Under the pieces are notes generated by a model. It ran no database searches and was not told the origin of the DNA. It worked only from the letters and a program-made list of their open reading frames with translations. Positions 34,276 to 41,980 of a stretch of DNA of 64,000 bases are shown here, in pieces. The DNA is from Larkinella arboricola. GTDB lineage: Bacteria; Bacteroidota; Bacteroidia; Cytophagales; Spirosomataceae. Each line of letters starts with the position of its first letter. The stretch's first letter is position 1. The DNA is taken from NCBI RefSeq assembly GCF_003259745.1, contig NZ_QLMC01000003.1:1-64000 (forward strand), read 5' to 3'. Both the position numbers and the translations under genes were made by a program.

Positions 34276-34644
34276 ATGAATAGCACACGTACCAGCGTTA
34301 AAGTTCGGGACCGAAGAGGGAGAGCGATTACAATTTCGGCTAAACAAATTCTTTTCTTTGAAGGATGGAGCAATTATAGCCGCATTTTTCTTAATAAACA
34401 GACTAGTTTTGTCTCAAGTTACACGCTGAAAGAACAGCAGGAGTACCATCCGAGCTTCTGGCGAATTTCAAGGTCTTATTTGGTCAACCCGGAACATATT
34501 GTCCACATGGACTTACACGACATGCACAATAGCTGGGTCGAATTATCAGACAGCACCCGACTTCCGGTTAGCCGTCGAAGAGTAAAATCTATTGTCTTAC
34601 TGGCCAAGTTTTTCACTTCGCCCCTCTCTCAGGTTGCTGAATAA
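34276..34644 (+). CDS. stand-alone LytTR DNA-binding protein
   Basis: A 122-residue protein with one LytTR domain (AKQILFFEGWSNYSRIFLNK; FWRISRSYLVNPEHIVHMDL; LPVSRRRVKSI). It has no receiver domain. It is related to, but clearly diverged from, the tandem pair at 11069-11908. It lies 115 bp after the sugar transferase gene on the same strand and could control exopolysaccharide genes, a role known for some LytTR proteins; here that is only suggestion from position. Confidence 0.85.
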   Translation: MNSTRTSVKVRDRRGRAITISAKQILFFEGWSNYSRIFLNKQTSFVSSYTLKEQQEYHPSFWRISRSYLVNPEHIVHMDLHDMHNSWVELSDSTRLPVSRRRVKSIVLLAKFFTSPLSQVAE

Positions 34645-35205
34645 CGGGCCATGCAGGTTAACGACTAGGATACGCTTCCTTAACTGGTCAAGTGGGCCTT
34701 CAACATAAGCTTAGAGCGCATAACCATTCCAGCAGAATGGCATTAGAAATGAAATGTTCGGATTAATAACTTCACTGAATTAGTTTAGAGCGGATGCACA
34801 ACTAGCCACTTGCCTTCTTTCAGTATATGGCTTGTTAACTGGTCTGTCTCAAAAACGGTGTAAGATTTTTTCTTCTCCCAGATAGCGTGTTGCTTATTTA
34901 TAACGATTACTTTTCGTTTGCCCCTTTGGAACATAACCGGTCTGCTCCGGTCTTATTCGATTCTGCACTGATCCGTTAAAAAAGTGCTCAAGGCACGCTC
35001 CTGTAAACAGCACGCAAAACGGCTATTCCCTGAAACACTGCGTATAATGGAACAAAACAAGTTCCTGCAAACGAGCTTGTAACGGAATCTTAAAGTATGA
35101 TGGATGCACAGAGTTGGCTCATCTTACAATAAGCAAAAACTTATGCGGATAAAACTTCGACCGTATACTGATAAAATAGAAGTAACATGGATAAGGTAGT
35201 TAAGA
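34645..35205. other. gene-free stretch
   Basis: Nearly 560 bp with no supported coding frame on either strand, no full TTTG/TAnnTTTG promoter and no tRNA-like fold. It ends in a strong bidirectional terminator at 35206-35233, so a small RNA from the plus strand cannot be excluded. Confidence 0.4.
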
Positions 35206-35233
35206 AAAAAACCAGTCAATTGACTGGTTTTTT
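35206..35233. terminator. bidirectional terminator
   Basis: A perfect 28-bp inverted repeat (half AAAAAACCAGTCAA) with A and T tracts at its ends. It serves the minus-strand gene at 35284-35517 and any plus-strand transcript from the LytTR region. Confidence 0.85.
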
Positions 35234-35283
35234 CTTGTTATCTAACCTGATTCCTCCGGTATGACCGGTAAAGACATATGAAT

Positions 35284-35517
35284 TTAGTTACCATAAATCA
35301 ATTGAAACCCTTTTGTAAACATCCGACTAGCTATATCGGGCGAAACAACTAAAAATGCGCTTTTATCCCGGGCAACAATCTGTGCGTTGAGGCCCTCCAT
35401 AAAGAATTGATTAGCACAACTGATTGCTTGAGGCAAGCTCGTAAAACAACATGACGACAAGTGATTACGTGCCAGAACAGGTGCCATAAGGGCCGAAGCC
35501 TCTGTGATTTCATTCAT
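35284..35517 (-). CDS. small hypothetical protein
   Basis: The ATG at 35517 gives 77 residues; a TTG nine codons earlier is less likely. It contains SCCFTSLPQAISCANQFFME and AQIVARDKSAFLVVSPDIAS, resembling a small alpha/beta fold, with no signal peptide. No family is recognised. A -7 box at 35547-35554 and the terminator at 35206 frame it as a single-gene unit. Confidence 0.5.
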   Translation of the reverse strand: MNEITEASALMAPVLARNHLSSCCFTSLPQAISCANQFFMEGLNAQIVARDKSAFLVVSPDIASRMFTKGFQLIYGN

Positions 35518-35546
35518 TAAATTAAGTACAGTTACGGTGGACAATT

Positions 35547-35554
35547 CAAAGATA
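35547..35554 (-). promoter_or_regulatory. -7 promoter box (TATCTTTG)
   Basis: Exact TAnnTTTG match on the minus strand about 30 nt upstream of the ATG at 35517. No TTTG is seen at the -33 spacing; instead there is a TTACTAAGTAAGTAAT run at 35564-35579. Confidence 0.45.
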
Positions 35555-35773
35555 GCAACAAAATTACTAAGTAAGTAATACTACTTAACAATGTTAGTAT
35601 ACGGCTTTTTGCTATTGACAAAAAAAGCGCTAAAACAGCCCGCAATAAGGATTTCTACCAGACCATCAAATATATTTTCCTATTTCAGAACATATCAATT
35701 TTGAGTAATCTTGTCTTATAATCTGCTTAGATTCCATTCTAAAAATTTTAAATCTGGCCTGCATAGGCACAAA

Positions 35774-35802
35774 AAAGCCTGCTCTCAACGAAAGCAGGCT
35801 TT
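35774..35802 (-). terminator. terminator behind the T9SS pseudogene
   Basis: AAAGCCTGCT pairs with AGCAGGCTTT around a 9-nt loop; on the minus strand six T follow. It lies about 40 bp past the stop of the pseudogene. Confidence 0.8.
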
Positions 35803-35839
35803 CCGATAAATCCAGGTTATTTATTGTCTTACGAGAGTA

Positions 35840-36930
35840 TTAGTGGTTAATGATCTTCAGCGTACGCATCAGCTCTTCTCCCTGTTGAATCTTCAGTCGA
35901 TACCGTCTGGCTGGTAGCCCAATGATGGCATATAAAGGACTGCTTTTTCAGCCCCAACGGGCGGGTTAGGATCCGAAATAGGCAGTCGTTGCCCGGATGC
36001 CGAAAGAATCGTGACTCGATGCAGAACGTAGCCGTTCAGGTGATGTTGCCAGCAGTCTGCTTTCCAGCTGATCGCGAAACGGGTAAGTCCACCCGTTCGC
36101 TTCGGCCGACTCCGCCGACAACCGTGCCAACAACAGACAAGTCAGCATCCCGGGTGCATCCTTAAATGTATATGAACGGTTCAAAACCCCGGCGCTGATC
36201 TCGCGCGGTCTGTTCTTTTTCAAACTCGGCGGAGTTGTAAAACAGTAGGCTTGATTTCCTGTTTCTTTGCCAGCACTCACTAAATCCATTCTAAAAATAG
36301 TTCGACAGTCAAGAGGGTATTTAGCCGATCCCAAACCCAGCCTCAGGTATCTCTCACAATGGTAAGCATCAAGGTATCCCTCAACGTTACCGGTTCGCTT
36401 GATCATGGGCGGAGTTTCGTTAACCGTCAGTTGAAATAGCCTTTTGGATACGACGCTGGACGGATCAGCCGCGGAATTGGCCAGCGCATAAACTCCTGCT
36501 GCTATAGCTACACCATTGATCGTGCCAGTTTCGTCCGAAAAGAGCAAACAGGGCATAATTCCGACCAATTTGTAAGTTAACGGTATTTTTGGGTAGCTAT
36601 AAACGGCGGCAGGTTGTACAAAAATGCCTGTTCAATCGCGTAACGGAATGGGTTGCCTACCGCTGTGGGCTGGTCGGTCAGAAGCTGATTTAGAGTCGGT
36701 GGCTCCTTCCGGAGCAGATCTCCGTCGATTTGGATGTGTACGGGCTGACTATACCGCTGATTCCGGTGCTTCTGCGCAATCGAATCCAAAATGGCACTAC
36801 CGACGGTTGGCACCGTGTTCGTACCATACGTTATAAAACGCAATAGCTGCACCGGCCGACCTGGTGCAGCGGCAAACAGTAGTATAAATAAATAGCCAAG
36901 AATCAGCCGGACAAAGGCGATACCACCCAT
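35840..36930 (-). pseudogene. frameshifted T9SS secreted protein with He_PIG-type domain
   Basis: One former gene can be followed through changing frames. From 36930 an N-terminus with a signal peptide-like segment (VRLILGYLFILLFAAAPG) runs to a stop at 36577. A frame from 36568 continues with an Ig-like He_PIG pattern (TGTINGVAIAAGVYALANSA, ADPSSVVSKRLFQLTV) and GYLDAYHCE. The next part, GWVWDRLNTLLTVELF, is in another frame with a stop before it. Then RMDLVSAGKETGNQAYCF is back in the former frame. The T9SS sorting domain (HRVTILSASGQRLPISDPNP, then LPARRYRLKIQQGEELMRTL) needs two further shifts and stops at 35840. At least four lesions make it non-functional. Confidence 0.75.
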
Positions 36931-36959
36931 AGACCTTGGCGGATCGGGAATGGGTCGGG

Positions 36960-37199
36960 TTAGTACGCCTTGCCCCGCTCAAGTTGCTCCTGAACAGCCT
37001 TAGCAAAAGCGACCTTATCGTTTTTTTTAAACTGCTCAACAGGCTTCCTTTTGGAAGGAGGATTAAAATTCTGGTTGATGGTCTGACAGGCACCCCAGAT
37101 TTCCGGATTCAGTCTGATTTTGTACTGGCGAAGGGGCGTATCCACGCTGAACCACAGGCTGATGATGTTATTAACGGTTGGCTTAATACGAGCACTCAT
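36960..37199 (-). CDS. small hypothetical protein with consensus promoter
   Basis: The ATG at 37199 gives 79 residues (MSARIKPTVNNIISLWFSVD at the start), basic, soluble, with a C-terminal helix (NDKVAFAKAVQEQLERGKAY). The frame extends 24 codons further but that part holds the promoter. KIRLNPEIWGACQTINQNFN is a distinctive middle part. No family is recognised. It lies upstream of the T9SS pseudogene on the same strand, 29 bp away, so the two may once have been one unit. Confidence 0.5.
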   Translation of the reverse strand: MSARIKPTVNNIISLWFSVDTPLRQYKIRLNPEIWGACQTINQNFNPPSKRKPVEQFKKNDKVAFAKAVQEQLERGKAY

Positions 37200-37239
37200 G
37201 ATAAATGGAATGGAATAAGTCGGTTTACTAATTATGATA

Positions 37240-37272
37240 CAAAGATATTTAGGGACCGGATTGTTTACCAAA
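37240..37272 (-). promoter_or_regulatory. Bacteroidota-type promoter (TTTG-21-TATCTTTG)
   Basis: On the minus strand TTTG (37269-37272) is followed after 21 bp by TATCTTTG (37240-37247), within the 19-21 bp spacing of the phylum consensus. The ATG at 37199 would have a leader of about 37 nt. Confidence 0.65.
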
Positions 37273-37460
37273 GCCTTCTGTATCAGCGGTAATAATGGCG
37301 GAACGAGATGCAGAAAAGCAGGTATGAAACGTCAGCAAAGCTTCGATTTCAGTAGCGTACAAAGGCGGTATTGCTCCTGATAAACCAGGTTTTACGATCA
37401 GATAATCATTGCAAGTAGCCGCCAATTCCTTACCTTTTGAGTTTAAAACAATTACCTTCC

Positions 37461-38897
37461 ATGGATTGCCTGACTTCGCTGAAAAACAATCCGAATTTCC
37501 AGACCGTACCGGAAGAGCAACTCCGCTGGCTGGTAGACCGGTCTGACTGCCACGAGCATCCGGCGGGGGCCATCCTCTACAAACCCGGCGATCCCACGGA
37601 TCATTTTCTGGTGGTACTGGCGGGCCGGATTCGATTTTATCTCATTCAGCAGGGGCAGCAACAGGAAATACGCATTGCGGAAGAAGGTGCGCTGGAGGGC
37701 GTCCTGCCGTTCTCGCGAATGGTTGAATCATTGGCGTGCTGGCAAACCACCGAGCCAACCACCTTGCTGAGACTGCACCGCGATCATTTTCGTGAAATGA
37801 TTCAGACCCAGTTTGAACTGACGCAAATACTGGTTCATGAAATGACCTCCCGCGTACGCGAAACCACGCGTACGCTACAGCAGAACGACAAGATGATGGC
37901 CCTGGGCCGGATGTCGGCAGGTTTAGCCCACGAGTTGAACAACCCGGTTTCGGCGGTCATTCGGAGTTCGCATACCCTGAAGACCCATTTGCAGAATACC
38001 CCCCAGCGGTTCAAGGATATTATGGCGCTACAGATCACGGACGAGATGGTGGATCGGGTGAGTAATCTGTTGTTCCGCAAAGTAGCCGACCAGACGGCGG
38101 GCCAGCGCCTGACACTGATGGAGCGTAGCAACCGGGAAGATGAACTGCTCGACTGGTTCGACGACAACGGCGTATCGGATGGCGAAGATCTGACCGAGTC
38201 GCTGATTGATTTTGACATTACGACCGACGATCTGGATACGCTGCTGGGAGATGTCACGCCGGACAACCGAACCACCGTGCTGAACTGGCTGGTTAATAAC
38301 CTGGTAACAGAACGGCTGGTGACCGATATTGAACAAGCTTCCAAACGCATTGCGGTCCTGGTCGAAGCCATTAAATCCTATACGCACATGGACCGCGGCA
38401 CCGGCCAGGAATGCATTCACATCCGGGAAGGCATCGAGAGTACGCTGGTTTTGCTGAAACACAAACTGAAAGAAAAAAATATTCAGGTTGAACTGGCCGT
38501 TCCGGATGATTTACCGCCGATTGAAGCCTTTCCCAGCGAATTAAACCAGATCTGGACGAACCTGATCGACAACGCCATCGACGCCATGAACGATGGCGGC
38601 CATTTACAGATCACCACCGAAATTGACCACGAATTTCTGCTAACGCACATCATCGATGACGGTTCAGGCATTCCGGCAGCCAGTATCGACCACATTTTTG
38701 ACCCATTTTACACCACCAAACCCATCGGTAAAGGAACGGGTCTGGGGCTGGATATTGTGCAGGGTATCATTCGGCATCACAATGGCCGAATCTACGTCGA
38801 TTCCCAACCGGGCCGAACCGAGTTCAAAGTTTGTTTGCCGATTCACAACGGAGAAAGGGAAGAGCACCCGGAACAGGTTACCGAAGCAGACGAATAA
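37461..38897 (+). CDS. cyclic-nucleotide-binding-domain sensor histidine kinase
   Basis: The ATG at 37461 gives 478 residues (a TTG at 37437 is the only longer start). Residues 1-135 are a Crp-like cyclic-nucleotide-binding fold (GAILYKPGDPTDHFLVVLAG; LEGVLPFSRM; EPTTLLRLHRDHFREM). HisKA at about 140-200 has the His in SAGLAHELNNPVSAVIRSSH. A long insert of about 130 residues (helical, acidic) separates this from HATPase_c at 345-465 with IWTNLIDNAIDAM, DDGSGI and GKGTGLGLDIVQGI. It is cytoplasmic. The next gene, 48 nt on, encodes a receiver-fused flavoprotein, the obvious phospho-acceptor. The ligand of the sensor domain is not known. Confidence 0.9.
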   Translation: MDCLTSLKNNPNFQTVPEEQLRWLVDRSDCHEHPAGAILYKPGDPTDHFLVVLAGRIRFYLIQQGQQQEIRIAEEGALEGVLPFSRMVESLACWQTTEPTTLLRLHRDHFREMIQTQFELTQILVHEMTSRVRETTRTLQQNDKMMALGRMSAGLAHELNNPVSAVIRSSHTLKTHLQNTPQRFKDIMALQITDEMVDRVSNLLFRKVADQTAGQRLTLMERSNREDELLDWFDDNGVSDGEDLTESLIDFDITTDDLDTLLGDVTPDNRTTVLNWLVNNLVTERLVTDIEQASKRIAVLVEAIKSYTHMDRGTGQECIHIREGIESTLVLLKHKLKEKNIQVELAVPDDLPPIEAFPSELNQIWTNLIDNAIDAMNDGGHLQITTEIDHEFLLTHIIDDGSGIPAASIDHIFDPFYTTKPIGKGTGLGLDIVQGIIRHHNGRIYVDSQPGRTEFKVCLPIHNGEREEHPEQVTEADE

Positions 38898-38945
38898 GCA
38901 AACCCGTTTGCCGCTTTTTTCCCATTTTCTTTTCACACGTACCGT

Positions 38946-40607
38946 ATGAAATCACCCATCATCATTGCCGTTGACGACGATCAGGCGGTATTGCAGGCCA
39001 TCCAACGGGATTTGCGCCAGCAATACCGGAAAAATTATAAGATTCTGTCGAGTACATCCGCCAACGAAGTGCTGGAAACGCTGAACGAACTCCGCAGGAA
39101 AAACGAAGAAGTCGCCTTGTTTCTGTCGGATCAGCGCATGCCGGATATGCTGGGCGTCGATTTTCTGATCCAGGCCCGCAAGGTCTATCCGCTCGCCAAA
39201 ACCGTGCTGCTGACGGCTTACTCCGACATTGAAGCCGCCATCCGTGCCATCAACGATGTGCAGCTGGATTACTACCTGAACAAACCGTGGGACCCGCCCG
39301 CCGAAAAGCTTTATCCGGTTCTGGACGAACTCCTGAACGACTGGCAGTCCAATTACCGACCTCCGTTTGAAGGGTTGAAACTCATCGGCTACCAGTTTTC
39401 GCCCCGTACCCACGAGCTAAAGGACTTTCTGGCGGGCAACCTGTTTCCGTACCAATGGCTGGATATGGAAACCAATCCGGAAGCCCGACAACTCGCTCAA
39501 CTGCACCAGCTCGACGCCAAAGAACTGCCCGCCGTGGTGATGCAGGACGGCGTCGTTCTGAAACAACCCTCCATGCAGGCCGTGGGCGAAAAACTGGGCC
39601 TGCAACCCCGGGCGACCCAATCGCTTTACGACCTAGCCATTATTGGCGCGGGTCCGGCGGGACTGGCGGCTGCGGTATACGCCGGTTCGGAAGGGCTCCG
39701 GACGCTCCTGATTGATAAACGGGCACCGGGTGGTCAGGCCGGTACCAGTTCACGGATTGAGAATTACCTCGGTTTTCCGGCGGGCCTGAGCGGGTCGGAG
39801 CTAACGCGCCGGGCCATTACCCAGGCCACGCGCTTCGGCGTGGAGTTTCTGGCCCCGCAGGAAGTCGTCGCCATCAAACCGCAGGGGCAGTATAAACACA
39901 TCCAGTTCAGCGATGGCAGTCAGGTCGTGACCCGGAGCATTGTACTCAGCACCGGGGTTTCGTACCACAAACTCGACTGTCCGGGTCTGGATAAACTAAC
40001 CGGTGCAGGGGTTTATTACGGAGCCGCAACCACGGAAGCCTACGCGTTTAAGGACAAACCGGTTTACGTTGTCGGTGGAGGCAATTCGGCGGGTCAGGGT
40101 GCCATGTATCTTTCCCGAACGGCTTCGGAGGTGTATATTATCATCCGGCGACCCGACCTCACCGCTACCATGTCGCAGTACCTGATCGACCAGATTGAAA
40201 AAACGCCAAATATTCACCTGCTGCCCTGCACAACGGTATCCGAGGGGCTGGGTGAGTCGCACCTGGAATGCCTCGTTCTGGAAGACCTGAATACCAACGA
40301 ACAGCGAAAAGTCCCCGCCAGCGCCCTGTTCATTTTCATCGGTACCAAACCGTATACCGACTGGATTGAAATGAACATCATCAAGGATGCCAAAGGCTTC
40401 ATTGAAACGGGCCGCGACCTTGCCAAATACGAGGATTATAAAGAGTTCTGGAAACTCGACCGCGATCCTTACCTGCTCGAAACGTGCAGTGCCGGTATTT
40501 TTGCAGCCGGTGACGTGCGGGCCGGGGCCATGAACCGCGTAGCGTCCGCCGTGGGCGAGGGTGCCATGGCGGTTAGTTTTGTTCATAAATACCTGGCAGA
40601 AACCTAG
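38946..40607 (+). CDS. response regulator / thioredoxin-reductase-like flavoprotein fusion
   Basis: A 553-residue fusion. Residues 1-130 are a receiver domain: IIAVDDDQAVLQ, phospho-Asp in LFLSDQRMPDML, switch Thr in VLLTAYSD, Lys in YLNKPWDPP. Residues about 143-225 look like a thioredoxin/glutaredoxin-fold linker without cysteine pair (FLAGNLFPYQWLDME; LPAVVMQDGVVLKQPS). Residues 232-550 are a TrxB-like FAD/NADPH module: IIGAGPAGLAAAVYAGSEGL, GGQAGTSSRIENYLGFP, VVGGGNSAGQGAMYLSRTAS, FAAGDVRAGAMNRVASAVGE. At the TrxB CxxC site it has GVYYGAATTEAYAF, so both redox cysteines are missing. It may be an NADPH-dependent electron donor or sensor controlled by phosphorylation. It sits between its kinase and a zinc-finger gene. 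Confidence 0.92.
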   Translation: MKSPIIIAVDDDQAVLQAIQRDLRQQYRKNYKILSSTSANEVLETLNELRRKNEEVALFLSDQRMPDMLGVDFLIQARKVYPLAKTVLLTAYSDIEAAIRAINDVQLDYYLNKPWDPPAEKLYPVLDELLNDWQSNYRPPFEGLKLIGYQFSPRTHELKDFLAGNLFPYQWLDMETNPEARQLAQLHQLDAKELPAVVMQDGVVLKQPSMQAVGEKLGLQPRATQSLYDLAIIGAGPAGLAAAVYAGSEGLRTLLIDKRAPGGQAGTSSRIENYLGFPAGLSGSELTRRAITQATRFGVEFLAPQEVVAIKPQGQYKHIQFSDGSQVVTRSIVLSTGVSYHKLDCPGLDKLTGAGVYYGAATTEAYAFKDKPVYVVGGGNSAGQGAMYLSRTASEVYIIIRRPDLTATMSQYLIDQIEKTPNIHLLPCTTVSEGLGESHLECLVLEDLNTNEQRKVPASALFIFIGTKPYTDWIEMNIIKDAKGFIETGRDLAKYEDYKEFWKLDRDPYLLETCSAGIFAAGDVRAGAMNRVASAVGEGAMAVSFVHKYLAET

Positions 40608-40614
40608 AATTACG

Positions 40615-40896
40615 ATGCTGAAACGAAAAAGCTGCTCCCACCTCAACGAAGTTGAACGTATTACGCTGCCCGACCAGCCAGCGGTCTGTGAAGAGTGCAT
40701 TAAAACCGGTGATTCGTGGGTCCATCTGAGAACCTGCCAGACCTGCGGCAAAACGCACTGCTGCGATACGTCGCCCAACCAGCACGCTACGAAGCATTTT
40801 CACCATACCGGCCACCCGGTTATAGCCTCGGCCGAACCCGGCGAAAGCTGGCTATGGTGTTACGTCGATGAGTTGATTACACCGTACTCAGCCTGA
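40615..40896 (+). CDS. UBP-type zinc-finger protein
   Basis: The ATG at 40615 gives 93 residues, 7 nt after the flavoprotein gene. It is a complete zf-UBP domain: CSHL near the N-terminus, CEECIKTGDSWVHLRTCQTC, GKTHCCDTSPNQHATKHFHH, then HPVIASAEPGESWLWCYVDE. Cys/His zinc ligands are in place. In eukaryotes the domain binds the free C-terminus of ubiquitin; bacteria have no classical ubiquitin, so here it probably recognises a C-terminal peptide or acts as a structural partner of the redox/kinase proteins. Spacing indicates translation coupled to the flavoprotein. Confidence 0.9.
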   Translation: MLKRKSCSHLNEVERITLPDQPAVCEECIKTGDSWVHLRTCQTCGKTHCCDTSPNQHATKHFHHTGHPVIASAEPGESWLWCYVDELITPYSA

Positions 40897-40932
40897 CCGA
40901 TCGCGCGAACCGGCGGCTGCGTACAGCGTATG

Positions 40933-41958
40933 TTACTTTGGAACTTGAATGGTAACGTTCGTCGGGAGCGGCTGGCCAAACTGCGGCATTCCGTCAGCGG
41001 TCCAGGTAAACTTCTGCGCTCTGGGCGACCTTTCTCGCCCGCAGCCCTGCCCCGCTTCCGAATTGGCGTGGTACAGAATCCAGTCCTCCGTACCGTTGGG
41101 AGATTTGAAAAAAGAGTTATGCCCGGCGGCATGCGTGCCGGAAACGTTTACGGCTTTAAAAACCGGCTGCGGGGTTTTGGTCCAGTTGCTGGCGTTCATC
41201 AGGTCTTTATCACCGTCGATGTACAGCATTCCCAGCGCGTAGCTATCGGTCCAGCAACCGCTGGCAGAGAAGATTACAAACAGCCGGTTGCCGTGCTGGA
41301 GCGGCTGCGGTCCCTCGTTGACCAGTACAACGGGTTTGTCGTCGGGTCCGGGGCGCGGAATTTTACCGTCCACCTCCCAGGCGTAGGTGGGCGACGAAAT
41401 TTTGACCCGCTGGCCGGTGGCCGTCCACGGGTTTTCCATCTGGCAGAGGTAAATATCCTGCTCACCGTTTTCGTCGCCCTCCCAGCCCGACCAGACGAGG
41501 TAAAGCCGACCTTTGTGTTCAAAGACAGAACCGTCGATGGCCCATTTATCGTCGGGCGTTTTGATCTGGCCTTTCATGGTCCAGGTACCGTCCAGCGGGT
41601 CGGCGGATTCATTTTCCAGCACCCACAGCCGGTGGTTCCGGTTCCGTCCGTCATCAGCCGCAAAAATCAGGTACCATTTCCCGCGAATAAAGTGGAGTTC
41701 AGGTGCCCAGATCTCTTTGGAATAAGGACCGGTTTCGGGGGGCGTCCAGACCACTTTCTTTTCGGCGGTTTTCAGGTCGGCCAGCGAACGGGTTTTCCAC
41801 AACGTCAGGTTGCGGCCGGTTGTATGTGTGTAGTAATAAAAACCGTCTTTGTGAATGCTCCACGGATCGGCCCCGGACGGCAGCAACGGATTGGTCAGCG
41901 TCTGCCCGAAGCAAATCGAGGTGCAGCATATAAAAACAAACAGGAGTCCTTTTTTCAT
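40933..41958 (-). CDS. glycoside hydrolase family 43 protein, secreted
   Basis: The ATG at 41958 gives 341 residues with a signal peptide (MKKGLLFVFICCTSICFGQ); an ATG 15 codons upstream would bury it. GH43 marks are GADPWSIHKDGFYYYTHTT (catalytic-base Asp), IWAPELHFIRGKWYLIFAAD, DKWAIDGSVFEHKGRLYLVW (pKa-modulating Asp) and LVNEGPQPLQHGNRLFVIFS (acid Glu), then AGHNSFFKSPNGTEDWILYH. The family cleaves arabinofuranosides and xylosides at the cell surface or in the periplasm. It is last of a likely three-gene unit with the dehydrogenase (22-nt gap) and FG-GAP protein. Confidence 0.88.
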   Translation of the reverse strand: MKKGLLFVFICCTSICFGQTLTNPLLPSGADPWSIHKDGFYYYTHTTGRNLTLWKTRSLADLKTAEKKVVWTPPETGPYSKEIWAPELHFIRGKWYLIFAADDGRNRNHRLWVLENESADPLDGTWTMKGQIKTPDDKWAIDGSVFEHKGRLYLVWSGWEGDENGEQDIYLCQMENPWTATGQRVKISSPTYAWEVDGKIPRPGPDDKPVVLVNEGPQPLQHGNRLFVIFSASGCWTDSYALGMLYIDGDKDLMNASNWTKTPQPVFKAVNVSGTHAAGHNSFFKSPNGTEDWILYHANSEAGQGCGRERSPRAQKFTWTADGMPQFGQPLPTNVTIQVPK

Positions 41959-41980
41959 GGCAAAAAAGAGGGGCACAACA

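Noticed and set aside
39996-40778. A 260-codon minus-strand frame over the receiver-flavoprotein gene
   Set aside because: Antisense to conserved FAD and NADPH motifs; no homology visible and starts in the zinc-finger gene.
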